Assembly (NCBI RefSeq): GCF_016863635.1
Contig: NZ_BOPG01000034.1
Location: 280,497-344,496 of the forward strand
Reading direction: 5' to 3'
DNA: 64,000 nucleotides
Source: Virgisporangium aurantiacum
GTDB taxonomy: Bacteria > Actinomycetota > Actinomycetes > Mycobacteriales > Micromonosporaceae
The position numbers and the translations under genes were made by a program. Under the pieces are notes generated by a model. The model saw only the letters and a list, made by a program, of their open reading frames with translations, searched no databases and was not told where the DNA came from. Positions 9,304 through 19,943 of the stretch are shown here, in pieces. Each line of letters starts with the position of its first letter. Position 1 is the first letter of the stretch.

Positions 9304-9326
9304 GTTGAATTCAACACCCGTTGAAT
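9304..9326. promoter_or_regulatory. Putative TetR operator of the ABC exporter operon
   Basis: GTTGAATTCAAC (9304-9315) is a perfect 12-base palindrome. Its right half, ATTCAAC, also forms an inverted repeat with GTTGAAT at 9320-9326 (4-base spacer ACCC). The result is three alternating half-sites immediately before the ribosome site of the ABC ATPase gene. This resembles TetR operators next to ABC-2 exporters; the TetR gene is third in the same operon. Confidence 0.6.
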
Positions 9327-9336
9327 GGAGATCGGT

Positions 9337-10062
9337 ATGGAACACGCGGTCGAGGTGCGCGACCTGGTCGTCACCCGCGGCGCCAAGCCGGTGCTGCACG
9401 GCCTGACCTGCACCATCGAGGCCGGCATGGTCACCGGCCTGCTCGGTCCCAGCGGCAGTGGAAAGACGACGCTCCTGCGCAGCATCGTGGGCGTCCAGAA
9501 GATCCGGTCCGGTCAGGTGCTCGTGTTCGGCCAGCCGGCCGGCGCGCCGCCGCTGCGCCGGCGCATCGGCTACCTCACCCAGGCGCCGAGCGTCTACGCA
9601 GACCTCACCGTGCGCGAGAACGCCCGGTACTTCGCCAGCCTGTTCGGCGTCGGCGCCGCCCGGGCCGACCAGGCGATCGCCGACGTCGGGCTCGCCGACG
9701 CCGCCGGTCAGCTGGTCGGCACGCTCTCCGGCGGCCAGCACGCCCGCGCGTCGCTCGCCTGCGCACTGGTGAGCGAGCCCGACCTGCTCGTCCTCGACGA
9801 ACCGACGGTCGGGCAGGACCCGGTGCTGCGCAACGAGTTGTGGGACCGGTTCCGCGCCCTGGCCGCCGCCGGCACCACGCTGATCGTCTCCAGCCACGTC
9901 ATGGACGAGGCGAGCCGCTGCGACCGGCTGCTGCTGATCCGCGACGGCGACCTCATCGCCGACGACACCCCCGCCGCCGTGCGCTCCGCCGCCGGCACCG
10001 AAGACCTCGACGAGGCGTTCCTCCGCCTCGTGCTGGCCAGCGAGAAGGAGAAGGTGGCCTGA
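9337..10062 (+). CDS. ABC transporter ATP-binding protein (ABC-2 export type)
   Basis: ATPase subunit of an ABC-2 exporter, 241 residues. Walker A is GPSGSGKTT, the signature is LSGGQHARAS, Walker B is LLVLDEPT, and the H-loop is in IVSSHVMDEA. I use the ATG at 9337 because GGAG lies 6 bases before it; an in-frame ATG at 9325 overlaps the putative operator. It works with the permease gene that starts one base after its stop. The substrate is unknown; this subtype is often linked to drug or antibiotic efflux. Confidence 0.92.
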   Translation: MEHAVEVRDLVVTRGAKPVLHGLTCTIEAGMVTGLLGPSGSGKTTLLRSIVGVQKIRSGQVLVFGQPAGAPPLRRRIGYLTQAPSVYADLTVRENARYFASLFGVGAARADQAIADVGLADAAGQLVGTLSGGQHARASLACALVSEPDLLVLDEPTVGQDPVLRNELWDRFRALAAAGTTLIVSSHVMDEASRCDRLLLIRDGDLIADDTPAAVRSAAGTEDLDEAFLRLVLASEKEKVA

Positions 10063-10063
10063 C

Positions 10064-10801
10064 ATGTCACCCCGGCTGACCCTGCTCACCGCCGGACGCA
10101 TCCTGCGCCAGTTGCGGCACGACCGGCGGACCATCGCGATGATCATCGTCATCCCGACCGTGCTGCTCACGCTGCTGCGCTACCTGTTCGAGGACAAGCC
10201 GCTGCTGTTCGACCACATCGGTCTGATCATGCTCGGCGTGTTCCCGCTGGTCATCATGTTCCTGCTGACGAGCGTGGCGATGCTCCGCGAACGCACCAGC
10301 GGCACGCTGGAACGCCTGCTCACCACGCCGATCGGCAAGGCCGACATCCTGTTCGGCTACGGGCTGGCGTTCGCGGTGGCCGCCGCCGTGCAGGCCGTCG
10401 TGGTCTCGGTGGTCTCGTACTGGCTGCTCGGGCTCGACACGCTGGGCGAGCAGTGGCTGGTGATCGTGCTCGCGATCACCAACGCGGTGCTCGGCGTCGC
10501 GCTCGGCCTGTTCTTCAGCGCGTTCGCCAGCTCGGAGTTCCAGGCGGTGCAGTTCATGCCCGCCGTCATCCTGCCGCAGGTGCTCCTGTGCGGCCTGTTC
10601 ACGGCCCGCGCGCAGATGGCCGGCTGGCTGCAGGCGATCAGCGACGTGTTGCCGATGTCGTACTCCGTGGAAGCCTTGCAGGAGGTGGGTGCCCACGCGG
10701 AACCCACCGGCACGTTGTGGCGGGATCTGGGCATCATCGTCGGGTGCGTCGTGGTCGCCCTCCTCGCCGGAGCAGCTACCCTTCGCCGGCGCACCGCCTG
10801 A
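10064..10801 (+). CDS. ABC-2 type transporter permease
   Basis: A 245-residue integral membrane protein with about six transmembrane helices. It has the ABC-2 features of a cytoplasmic N-terminal helix (LTAGRILRQLRHDRRT), a central segment ERTSGTLERLLTTPI, which is the usual coupling region, and YSVEALQEV near the last helix. It pairs with the ATPase encoded one base upstream and is followed 22 bases later by the TetR gene, so all three form one operon. Confidence 0.92.
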   Translation: MSPRLTLLTAGRILRQLRHDRRTIAMIIVIPTVLLTLLRYLFEDKPLLFDHIGLIMLGVFPLVIMFLLTSVAMLRERTSGTLERLLTTPIGKADILFGYGLAFAVAAAVQAVVVSVVSYWLLGLDTLGEQWLVIVLAITNAVLGVALGLFFSAFASSEFQAVQFMPAVILPQVLLCGLFTARAQMAGWLQAISDVLPMSYSVEALQEVGAHAEPTGTLWRDLGIIVGCVVVALLAGAATLRRRTA

Positions 10802-10823
10802 CCCGCACCCGAGGAGGCACCCG

Positions 10824-11420
10824 TTGGCCCGCACCGGACGGCGACCCGGCCGCCAGGACACCCGCGAGGCGATCCTGTCGGCCGCCCGCTCCGCGTTCGC
10901 GGAGAACGGCTTCGACGGCGCCTCGATCCGGCAGATCGCCGGTGCGGCCGGGGTCGACCCCGCTCTGGTGCACCACTACTTCGGCACGAAGGACCAGCTG
11001 TTCGTCGCCGCGATGGACTTCCCGCTCGATCCGGCGAAGATCCTGCCCCAGGTGGCGGCCGGCGGCATCGACGGCATGGGCGAACGGCTGGTCCGCATGT
11101 TCCTCACGATCTGGGACGGCCCGGCCGGCGCGGCGGGGGTGGCCCTGGTGCGCAGCGCCGTCCGCAGCGATCTGGCCGCCCGCCTGCTCCGCGAGTTCCT
11201 CACCACCCAGGTGCTCCGCCGGGCGCTCGACCACCTCGACGTCGACCCGTCCGAGGTGCCCACCCGCGGCAACCTCATCGGGTCCCAGCTGATCGGCCTG
11301 GCGATGATGCGATACGTGATCAAGCTGGAGCCGCTGGCCAGCGCCGCGCCGGAGGCGGTCGTCGCCGCCGTCGGCCCGAACATCCAGCGCTACCTCGACC
11401 AGCCGCTCAAGCTCTTCTGA
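10824..11420 (+). CDS. TetR-family regulator of the exporter operon
   Basis: A 198-residue TetR repressor. The N-terminal helix-turn-helix is ASIRQIAGAAGVDPALVHHYF (given in parts: ASIRQIAGAAGV, DPALVHHYF), followed by GTKDQLF, and the C-terminal half is a helical ligand domain. The start is an unusual TTG with the strong ribosome site GAGGAGG (10811-10817) 6 bases before it; no nearby ATG or GTG fits the family start. It probably represses the operon through the half-sites at 9304-9326. Confidence 0.93.
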   Translation: MARTGRRPGRQDTREAILSAARSAFAENGFDGASIRQIAGAAGVDPALVHHYFGTKDQLFVAAMDFPLDPAKILPQVAAGGIDGMGERLVRMFLTIWDGPAGAAGVALVRSAVRSDLAARLLREFLTTQVLRRALDHLDVDPSEVPTRGNLIGSQLIGLAMMRYVIKLEPLASAAPEAVVAAVGPNIQRYLDQPLKLF

Positions 11421-11475
11421 AATGTGACTGATCCGCTGCCGCGCCGGGTGGCGCGGTTGGGGCATTCTGGACCCC

Positions 11476-12126
11476 ATGGCCTATCAGAACGGGTCCTGGC
11501 CCGGCCACCCGCAGCGCTACGGTCCGGCGCAGTCAGCCACCCGCGGTTACCCGGCCACCCAGAACCACCCGGGGCACCCGGGCTACCCGGCATACCCGGG
11601 CCAGCCCGCCACGCAGACGTGGCCCGACGGGTCCTGGCCCGCCGAGCCACCCGGCCCCGGCCAGTCGCCCGACTACTACCTCGGGCCGCCACCGGCGCCG
11701 CCGCAGTACGGGTTGCGCGCCGCGCCGGTCGGGGTGCACATCGTCGCGGTCCTGCAGTACGTCACCGGCCTGGTGCTGATCCTCGGGGCCGGCGTCATCG
11801 GCGTGATCACGTTCAACGACGGCCGCATCGGTGACACGTCGGTGCCGGAGAGCATCCGCGGCGCCGTCACCGGCATGGGGCTCGCGATCGCCGCCCTCGC
11901 CCTGGTGGCCGGCTTCATCGCGCTCTCCATCGGCCGGCGGCTGCACCGCGGCCGGCGCGGCGCCCGGATGCTGGTGCTCGTGCTCAGCGCGGTGAGCCTC
12001 GGCATCAACGTGTACACGCTGGTCACCACCGGCGTCGCCGACCCGCTGTCGGGCCTGGTCCTGCCGACGCTCTACCTGGTGCTGCTCAACACCCCACCCG
12101 TGCGCGCCTGGTTCCGCCGCTACTGA
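11476..12126 (+). CDS. Membrane protein with Pro/Gly/Tyr-rich N-terminus
   Basis: A 216-residue protein of unknown function. About 80 residues at the N-terminus are rich in Pro, Gly, Tyr, Trp and Gln (repeats such as HPGYPAYPG). They are followed by four hydrophobic segments. The ATG is preceded by CATTCT with a 7-base spacer, so it may be leaderless. The stop lies one base from the stop of the convergent ABC exporter gene. Disordered tails of this kind are frequent in actinobacterial membrane proteins and do not identify a function. Confidence 0.75.
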   Translation: MAYQNGSWPGHPQRYGPAQSATRGYPATQNHPGHPGYPAYPGQPATQTWPDGSWPAEPPGPGQSPDYYLGPPPAPPQYGLRAAPVGVHIVAVLQYVTGLVLILGAGVIGVITFNDGRIGDTSVPESIRGAVTGMGLAIAALALVAGFIALSIGRRLHRGRRGARMLVLVLSAVSLGINVYTLVTTGVADPLSGLVLPTLYLVLLNTPPVRAWFRRY

Positions 12127-12127
12127 C

Positions 12128-13924
12128 TCAGGCGGGTTGCTGCTCCCGGGTCTGGTCGAGCCAGGACGCGAACAGCTTCCCGTAGATCGAGTCGGCCCGG
12201 GCCACCAGTTCGGCGTGCGAACCGCGCTGCACCACCACGCCCTTGTCGAACACGATCACGTCGTCGGCGGCCTGCGCGGTGGACAGGCGGTGGGCGATCG
12301 CGATCGTGGTGCGCCCCCGGGTCACCGCGTCGAGCGTGCGCTGCAGCCGGACCTCGGTGGCCGGGTCGACGGCGCTGGTCGCCTCGTCGAGCACCAGCAG
12401 GTCGGGGTCGGCGACGTACGCCCGGGCCAGCGCCACCAGTTGCCGCTCGCCGACGCTCAGCGCCTCGCCGCGCTCGCCGACCGGCGTGTCGAGGCCGGCC
12501 GGCAGGCCCTCCACCCAGTCGGCCAGGCCCAGTTCGGTGAACGCGAGATCCAGGTCGGCGTCGCTGAGGTCGGGCCGGGCGAAGCGGACGTTGGCGGCGA
12601 CGGTGGAGTCGAACAGGAACCCGTCCTGCGGCACCATCACCACCCGCCGGCGCAGCGACTCGAACCGCACGTCGGTGAGCGGCACGCCGGCGAGCGTCAC
12701 CGCGCCCTCGGCCGGGTCCATCAGGCGGGTGAGCAGCTTCGCGAACGTCGTCTTGCCGCTGCCGGTCTCGCCGACCACCGCCACCCGGGTCTGCGCCGGG
12801 ATGGCCAGGTCGACGTCGTGCAGCACGGTCGGCCCGCCCGGATAGGCGAACCGGACGTGCTCGAACGCCACCGACAGCGGCCCGGCCGGCAGGTCGGTAC
12901 CCGCCTCGCCCGGATCGGCCACGTCGGGCTCCACGTCGCCGATGTCGAGGACCCGGCGCCAGCCGGCGATCGCGTTCTGGGCCTCGTTGAGCATCTCGGT
13001 GGCGACCTGCACGGGCTGGATGAACAGCGTCACCAGGAACAGGAACGCGGTGAGCTCGCCGACCGTGAGATGCCCGTCGATGCCCAGCCGCAGCCCCATC
13101 AGCACGACACCCACCAGCGCCAGCCCGGCGGTCAGCTCGGCCGCCGAGAAGCTCGCGACGGTGGTGCGCATCGCCTTGAACTGGGCGGCCCGGTTGCGCT
13201 CGATCGCGGCGTCGAGCCGCTCCTCGGTGCGCCCGGCGACGCCGTAGGCGCGGATCACGTCGGCGCCGACCACGCTCTCGCCCACCGCGGCGAGCATCGC
13301 GCCGACGTGCTGGCGCACGATCGTGTAGGCCCGGGCCAGCTTGCGCTGGAAGATCCGACTGATGAACACCATCGGCAGGAACGCCACGTAGACGACGAGC
13401 GTGAGCTGCCACGAGTACGTCGCCATCACGATCGTGGTGACCGTCAGCTGCCCGAAGCTGATCAACAGGATGATGCCGCCGAACTGCAGGAACTGGCTGA
13501 TCTGGTCGACGTCGGTGGTCACCCGCGACACCAGCGACCCGCGCCGCTCGGCCTGCTGGTGCAGCGTCGACAGGTCGTGGATGTGGCGGAACGTGCGCAC
13601 CCGCACGTCGGCGAGCGCCGTCTCGCTGACCGTGAACAGCCGCACGTTCATCAGGAACGTGCACGACATGGTGATCATCAGCACGCCGAGCGTGATCGCC
13701 ACGATCACCCCGACGGCGCCGACGTCGGCCCCGCCCGGCGCGCGGAGACCGTGGTCGATGCCCTGCTGCACGGCCACCGGCGTCACGACGCGACCGGTGG
13801 TGGCGATCAGCGCCAGCCCGAGCGTGCCGGCGAGGCCGGTACGCAGTTCCGGCGACATCGCCAGGCCGCGCCGCAGCGTCCGCCAGGTGCCTTCGGGTTG
13901 CTTCTCGGTGGACGCGCTACGCAT
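12128..13924 (-). CDS. ABC exporter half-transporter (catalytic subunit)
   Basis: A 598-residue fused membrane/ATPase exporter. A six-helix domain covers about residues 1-330. The nucleotide-binding domain has Walker A GETGSGKT, signature LSVGERQL (Val for the first Gly), Walker B LLVLDEAT with the catalytic Glu, and the H-loop in IAIAHRLST. The start ATG lies 8 bases inside the 3' end of the preceding exporter gene, so the two subunits are coupled and should form a heterodimer of the TM287/288 or BmrCD type. The substrate could be a drug, lipid or peptide and is unknown. Confidence 0.93.
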   Translation of the reverse strand: MRSASTEKQPEGTWRTLRRGLAMSPELRTGLAGTLGLALIATTGRVVTPVAVQQGIDHGLRAPGGADVGAVGVIVAITLGVLMITMSCTFLMNVRLFTVSETALADVRVRTFRHIHDLSTLHQQAERRGSLVSRVTTDVDQISQFLQFGGIILLISFGQLTVTTIVMATYSWQLTLVVYVAFLPMVFISRIFQRKLARAYTIVRQHVGAMLAAVGESVVGADVIRAYGVAGRTEERLDAAIERNRAAQFKAMRTTVASFSAAELTAGLALVGVVLMGLRLGIDGHLTVGELTAFLFLVTLFIQPVQVATEMLNEAQNAIAGWRRVLDIGDVEPDVADPGEAGTDLPAGPLSVAFEHVRFAYPGGPTVLHDVDLAIPAQTRVAVVGETGSGKTTFAKLLTRLMDPAEGAVTLAGVPLTDVRFESLRRRVVMVPQDGFLFDSTVAANVRFARPDLSDADLDLAFTELGLADWVEGLPAGLDTPVGERGEALSVGERQLVALARAYVADPDLLVLDEATSAVDPATEVRLQRTLDAVTRGRTTIAIAHRLSTAQAADDVIVFDKGVVVQRGSHAELVARADSIYGKLFASWLDQTREQQPA

Positions 13925-15707
13925 ATGCCTGCTCGCGTTCCCGCTCGGCGTCGGCCTGCTCGTAGGCGGTGACCAGGTTCGCGTACCCGGGGACCGTGGC
14001 CAGCAGGTCGGTGTGCCTGCCCCGCGCCACCACCCGCCCGTGCTCCAGGTAGACCACCTCGTCGGCCAGCGCGATCGTCGCCCGCCGGTACGCGACGACC
14101 AGGATCGACGCACCGGCATCGCCGGCGCGTAAGGCGGCGAGGATCGCGGCCTCGACGCGCGGGTCGACGGCGCTGGTGGCGTCGTCGAGCACCAGCAGGC
14201 GCGGACGCCCGGCCATCGCCCGGGCCAGCGTCAGCCGCTGCCGCTGCCCGCCGGACAGCGACGTTCCCCGCTCGCCCACCTCGGTGTCGAGCCCCTCGGG
14301 CAGGGCCTCGATGAACCCGTCGGCCTGTGCCTGCCGCAGCGCCCGCCACACCTGCCCGTCGTCGACGCCGTCGCGCCCGAGGCTGACGTTGCCGCGCACC
14401 GAGTCGTCGAACACGAACGGGATCTGCGGCACGAGCGCCACCGTGCTCGCGACGGCGGCGTGGGTGAGGCCGGCGAGGTCGGCGCCGTCGAGCGCCACCC
14501 GGCCCGAGACCGGGTCGACCAGACGCGCGGACAGCGCGGCGATCGTCGACTTGCCGCTGCCGGTGGGCCCGACGAGCGCGACGGTGCGCCCGGACGGCAC
14601 CTCGAAGGTGACCCCGTGCAGCACCTCCGGGCCCTCGGAGTACCGGAAGCTCACGTCGTCGAAGCACAGCGCCGCGGGCCGGTCGTGCTCCGCGAGCGTC
14701 CCCTCGCCGTATTTCATGTCGCCGGTGGCCGCGAGGACGCCGGCGACGCGCTCCCACCCGACCACGCTGCGCGGAAGTTCGCCGAGCACCCAGCCGATCG
14801 CGCGCACCGGGAACGCCATCACGGTGAACAGGAACGCGACGCTCACGACGTTCTCCACCGTGGTGGCGCCGTGCGACAGGCGCAGCGCGCCGACCAGCAG
14901 CACCGCGAGCGTGCCCATCGTGGGCAGCGCCTCCAGCATCGGGTCGAACAGGCCGCGGACCCGGCCGACGCGGATCAGCGCGTCGCGCAGGTCGCCGGTG
15001 CGGGCGGCGAACCGCTCGGTCTCGGTGGCCTCGCGCCCCATCGTCTTGACCACCAGCGCGCCGTCGAAGCTCTCGTGCGCGATGCCGCTCACCTCGGCCC
15101 GCAGGCGCTGGGCGGCGGCCGCCCGCGGCGCCATGCGGCGGGAGTAGAAGACGTTGACGGCCAGCAGCGCCGGGAAGACCGTGAGCCCCACCAGGGCCAG
15201 CACCCAGTCGGTGACGAACAGCGCGGCCATCGCCGCCACCAGCATCACCACGGTGCCGACCGCGAACGGGAACGGCGCGATCGGGTACCAGGCCGACTCG
15301 ACGTCGGAGTTCGCGTTCGACAGCAACTGGCCGGTGGGGTGCCGGTGGTGCCAGGACAGCGGCAGGGCCAGGTAGCGGCGGGTGACCTCGCGGCGGTAGC
15401 GCGCCTGGAGGCGGTACTGCATGGCGCCGGCGCCCAACCGGCGCCCCCACAGCCCCGCGACCTTGCCCACCGAGATGCCGAGGATCAGCGCGGCCCCGCT
15501 CGCGACGGCGGCCCGGGTGACGTCGGCACCCTCGATCGCCGGCACCACGACCCGACCGATCACCGCGCCGAGCACGAACGCCGTGGCGATGGTGAGGAGC
15601 GCGAACACGACGCTGCCGGCGACGGCGATCGCGAACATACGGGGTTCCTTGCGGATGGCCAGACCCAGGATGCGGATGCCCCGGCCGAGTACCCGTTCGT
15701 CCTCCAC
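13917..15707 (-). CDS. ABC exporter half-transporter (degenerate site subunit)
   Basis: A 596-residue fused exporter. Its ATPase domain has Walker A GPTGSGKS and a canonical LSGGQRQR signature. Walker B reads LLVLDDATSAVD, with Asp in place of the catalytic Glu, and the switch region is VVAYRRAT where a His would be expected. This is the degenerate-site pattern of heterodimeric exporters: it binds ATP but hydrolyses poorly, while the partner encoded downstream supplies the active site. The ATG start follows a weak purine tract in a 160-base gap before the divergent TIGR03085 gene. Confidence 0.93.
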   Translation of the reverse strand: MEDERVLGRGIRILGLAIRKEPRMFAIAVAGSVVFALLTIATAFVLGAVIGRVVVPAIEGADVTRAAVASGAALILGISVGKVAGLWGRRLGAGAMQYRLQARYRREVTRRYLALPLSWHHRHPTGQLLSNANSDVESAWYPIAPFPFAVGTVVMLVAAMAALFVTDWVLALVGLTVFPALLAVNVFYSRRMAPRAAAAQRLRAEVSGIAHESFDGALVVKTMGREATETERFAARTGDLRDALIRVGRVRGLFDPMLEALPTMGTLAVLLVGALRLSHGATTVENVVSVAFLFTVMAFPVRAIGWVLGELPRSVVGWERVAGVLAATGDMKYGEGTLAEHDRPAALCFDDVSFRYSEGPEVLHGVTFEVPSGRTVALVGPTGSGKSTIAALSARLVDPVSGRVALDGADLAGLTHAAVASTVALVPQIPFVFDDSVRGNVSLGRDGVDDGQVWRALRQAQADGFIEALPEGLDTEVGERGTSLSGGQRQRLTLARAMAGRPRLLVLDDATSAVDPRVEAAILAALRAGDAGASILVVAYRRATIALADEVVYLEHGRVVARGRHTDLLATVPGYANLVTAYEQADAEREREQAYA

Positions 15708-15867
15708 CGACGCCCCTTCCTGAGTAAGCCCGAGACCGACTATCCATCCTTACCGGGACGCCCGCGCGCCGCACCTGCTATTTCTATGTGTCCGCCGTCA
15801 CAGCGTCTGATTTCGCTCGCTGCCGCTCGCGCCCCCGGAGTTACCGGCACCGTCTATGGTTCTGCGC

Positions 15868-16497
15868 GTGACGAAGTACGCGAAAGCCGAGCGGGCGGCA
15901 CTCGCCGACACGTTCCTCGCCGTGGGTGCCGAGGCCCCGACGCTGTGCACCGGGTGGGCCACCCGTGACCTGCTCGCCCACCTGCTCCTCCGGGAACGCC
16001 ACCCGGTCGCGGCGTCGGGCGTGCTGATCAAGCCGATGAAGGGCTACACCGAGCGCCGGCAGCAGTCGATCGCCCGGCGCGACTACGCCGCTCTGGTCGC
16101 CCAGCTGCGCAAGCCGCCGGTGTGGAGCCCGGTCAGCAACCCGCTGACCGACGAGCTGGCCAACACGCTGGAGATGTACGTCCACCACGAGGACGTGCGG
16201 CGGGCCCAGCCCAACTGGCGGCCGCGCGCGATCGATCCGGGCCTGGAGGGTGCGCTGTGGAACACGGTGCGCCGCACCAGCCGACTCACGCTGCGGAAGT
16301 TTCCCGCCGCCCTCGTCATCGAGTCGCCCGGTCACGGCCGGGTGTCGGCCGGCACCGGCGGCCGGGAGGTTTCGTTGCGCGGCCGGCCCGGTGAACTGGC
16401 CATGTTCCTGACAGGTCGCCAGCAGGTTGCGGATGTAGCGTTGACCGGCCCGGACGAGTTGGTCGAGCGGCTGCGCAACGCCCGCCTGGGCGTGTGA
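15868..16497 (+). CDS. TIGR03085 family metal-binding protein
   Basis: A 209-residue protein of the actinobacterial TIGR03085 family, related to the mycothiol-dependent maleylpyruvate isomerase/DinB fold. WATRDLLAHLLLRERHP, TDELANTLEMYVHHEDVRRAQP and RPGELAMFLTGR contain the conserved His, Glu and Asp residues. I prefer the GTG start giving MTKYAKAERAALAD, the usual family beginning; TATGGT lies 7 bases upstream, so the message is probably leaderless. An ATG at 15856 would add four residues. No reaction has been shown for the family. Confidence 0.82.
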   Translation: MTKYAKAERAALADTFLAVGAEAPTLCTGWATRDLLAHLLLRERHPVAASGVLIKPMKGYTERRQQSIARRDYAALVAQLRKPPVWSPVSNPLTDELANTLEMYVHHEDVRRAQPNWRPRAIDPGLEGALWNTVRRTSRLTLRKFPAALVIESPGHGRVSAGTGGREVSLRGRPGELAMFLTGRQQVADVALTGPDELVERLRNARLGV

Positions 16498-16553
16498 CCA
16501 TACGGCTCTGGTCGAAGCGCGGCGGTAACACTACTGTTCGGTATCAACCCCTG

Positions 16554-16571
16554 ACGTGACGCCGGTCACGT
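16554..16571. promoter_or_regulatory. Inverted repeat before the acyl-CoA synthetase gene
   Basis: ACGTGAC and GTCACGT are separated by GCCG, forming an 18-base palindrome 28 bases before the ATG of the synthetase gene. The symmetry and position suit an operator for a dimeric regulator. No regulator gene is adjacent. Confidence 0.45.
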
Positions 16572-16598
16572 GGTTTTCGCGCGCGGAGGCCCCCCGAT

Positions 16599-18404
<1,806 letters not shown>

Positions 18405-18411
18405 CCTTTCC

Positions 18412-19863
18412 TTACGCGACCACGGCGGGCTCGGACCAGCGCCTGGTCGGACGTTCCACCCGGTGGCGCGCCTCGGCGAGGCGCGCCACCGCTTCGCGTA
18501 CCTGGGGCACGGGCAGCACGTACGGCATGCGCATGAAGCGTTCGAAGGTCCCGTCCACCCCGAACCTCGGGCCGGGCGCGATCCGCAGGTCGAGTTCCGC
18601 GGCCGCGCGGGCCAGGGCCGTCGCCACCGGCGCGTCGAGCTCGATCCAGAGGCACAGGCCACCGGACGGCACGGTGAAGCGCCACTGCGGCAACTCCGCG
18701 CGCAGCGCGGCCACCAGCGCGTCGCGCTGGGCGCGCAGGTCGCGCCGCCGGGCCGCGATGATCTCGTCGGACGCGTGCAGCAGGTGCACCGCGATCAACT
18801 GTTCCAGCACCGGCGACGCCATGTCGACGTTCACCCGCAGCGCGGCCAGCCGGGCGATGGTCGGCGCCGCCGCCCGGATCCAGCCTATGCGCAGCCCGCC
18901 CCAGAACGGCTTGCTCATGCCGCCGATCGACACCGTGCGCGCGCCCCGGTCGTAGACGGCCACCGGCGGCGGGTTGGCGCCGGCGTCCAGCCGCAGGTCG
19001 GCGAACGACTCGTCGATGACCAGTTCGGTGCCGGCCGCGTGCGCCACGGCGGGCAGCCGCGCCCGCAACGGCTCCGGCATCAGGTGCCCGGTCGGGTTGT
19101 GGAAGTCGGGGATCAGGTAGGCCAGCCGCGCCGACGCGCCGCGCAGGGTCGAGAGCATCAGCTCGGGATCCCAGCCGTTGGCGTCGAGGTTGTAGGTCAG
19201 GATCCGGTGCCGGTGCGACGCGAGCGAGGTGAGCGCGTTCGGGTAGGTGGGCGCCTCGACCAGCACCCGCTGGCCGGGCGCGGCGAACAGCCGCACCAGC
19301 AGGTCGAGCCCCTGCTGCACGCCGGCCGTGATCATGATCTGCTCGGGGTCGGTGGGCAGGCCGCGCTCGGTGTAGCGGGACGCGACCAGCTCGCGCAGCG
19401 GCACGATCCCGGTGGGCTGGTAACCGCGCCGGCTCAGGTACGGCGGGAGGTCGAGCGCGGCCTTCTGCACCGCGTCGGTGATCTGCGGCGGGGCCGCGAG
19501 GGCGGCGCAGTTGAGGTCGATGACGTCGTCGTCGCCGTCGTCGATCGTCATGATCACGCCGCCGCTGCCGATCCGGTGCCCGCCGGGCAGTTCGGTCCAG
19601 CTGCCGGCACCGCGCCGGCTGGTGAGGTGACCCGACTCACGCAGCGTGCGGTACGCCGCGGTGACCGTGGTGCGGCTGATGCCCAGCGCGTCGGCGAGTT
19701 CCCGCTCGGCCGGCAGCCGCACGCCGAGGGCCAGCCGGCCGTCGGTGAGGAGGCCGCGCACGGCCTCGGCCAGGGCGGCGTACTCGGGGCCACGACGATG
19801 GGTGCGCACGTGCCACTCGCCGAGCAAACGGGCCAGTTGGACTCCCCGCATGATCCCCGCCAC
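18412..19863 (-). CDS. MocR/YczR-type GntR-aminotransferase fusion regulator
   Basis: A 483-residue chimera. An N-terminal GntR winged helix (LPAERELADALGISRTTVTAAYR, in parts LPAERELADALG and ISRTTVTAAYR) is fused to a fold-type I aminotransferase domain with the PLP Lys in SIGGMSKPFWGG, and with FHNPTG and VIDESFADL. I use the GTG that follows GGAGG by 5 bases; an ATG 12 bases downstream is the alternative. It is divergent from a yczE-like gene, the hallmark of the YczR subgroup of MocR regulators, so it likely senses a PLP-related or amine ligand and controls yczE. Confidence 0.92.
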   Translation of the reverse strand: MAGIMRGVQLARLLGEWHVRTHRRGPEYAALAEAVRGLLTDGRLALGVRLPAERELADALGISRTTVTAAYRTLRESGHLTSRRGAGSWTELPGGHRIGSGGVIMTIDDGDDDVIDLNCAALAAPPQITDAVQKAALDLPPYLSRRGYQPTGIVPLRELVASRYTERGLPTDPEQIMITAGVQQGLDLLVRLFAAPGQRVLVEAPTYPNALTSLASHRHRILTYNLDANGWDPELMLSTLRGASARLAYLIPDFHNPTGHLMPEPLRARLPAVAHAAGTELVIDESFADLRLDAGANPPPVAVYDRGARTVSIGGMSKPFWGGLRIGWIRAAAPTIARLAALRVNVDMASPVLEQLIAVHLLHASDEIIAARRRDLRAQRDALVAALRAELPQWRFTVPSGGLCLWIELDAPVATALARAAAELDLRIAPGPRFGVDGTFERFMRMPYVLPVPQVREAVARLAEARHRVERPTRRWSEPAVVA

Positions 19864-19878
19864 GTCCACCTCCGGGAA

Positions 19879-19937
19879 ATTGGTTCTTTTGTCGAAGGCC
19901 AATCGCCACGAGATTGGCATGCGTGACCGAAATTGGC
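19879..19937. promoter_or_regulatory. ATTGG boxes between the yczR-like and yczE-like genes
   Basis: Four copies of the pentamer ATTGG lie in this short divergent region: ATTGGT at 19879, the inverted GCCAAT at 19898-19903, ATTGGC at 19913-19918 and ATTGGC at 19932-19937. The middle two form an inverted repeat with 9 bases between, and the last two are direct repeats 19 bases apart. MocR proteins usually bind direct repeats, so these are candidate YczR boxes. Confidence 0.55.
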
Positions 19938-19943
19938 AACCGC

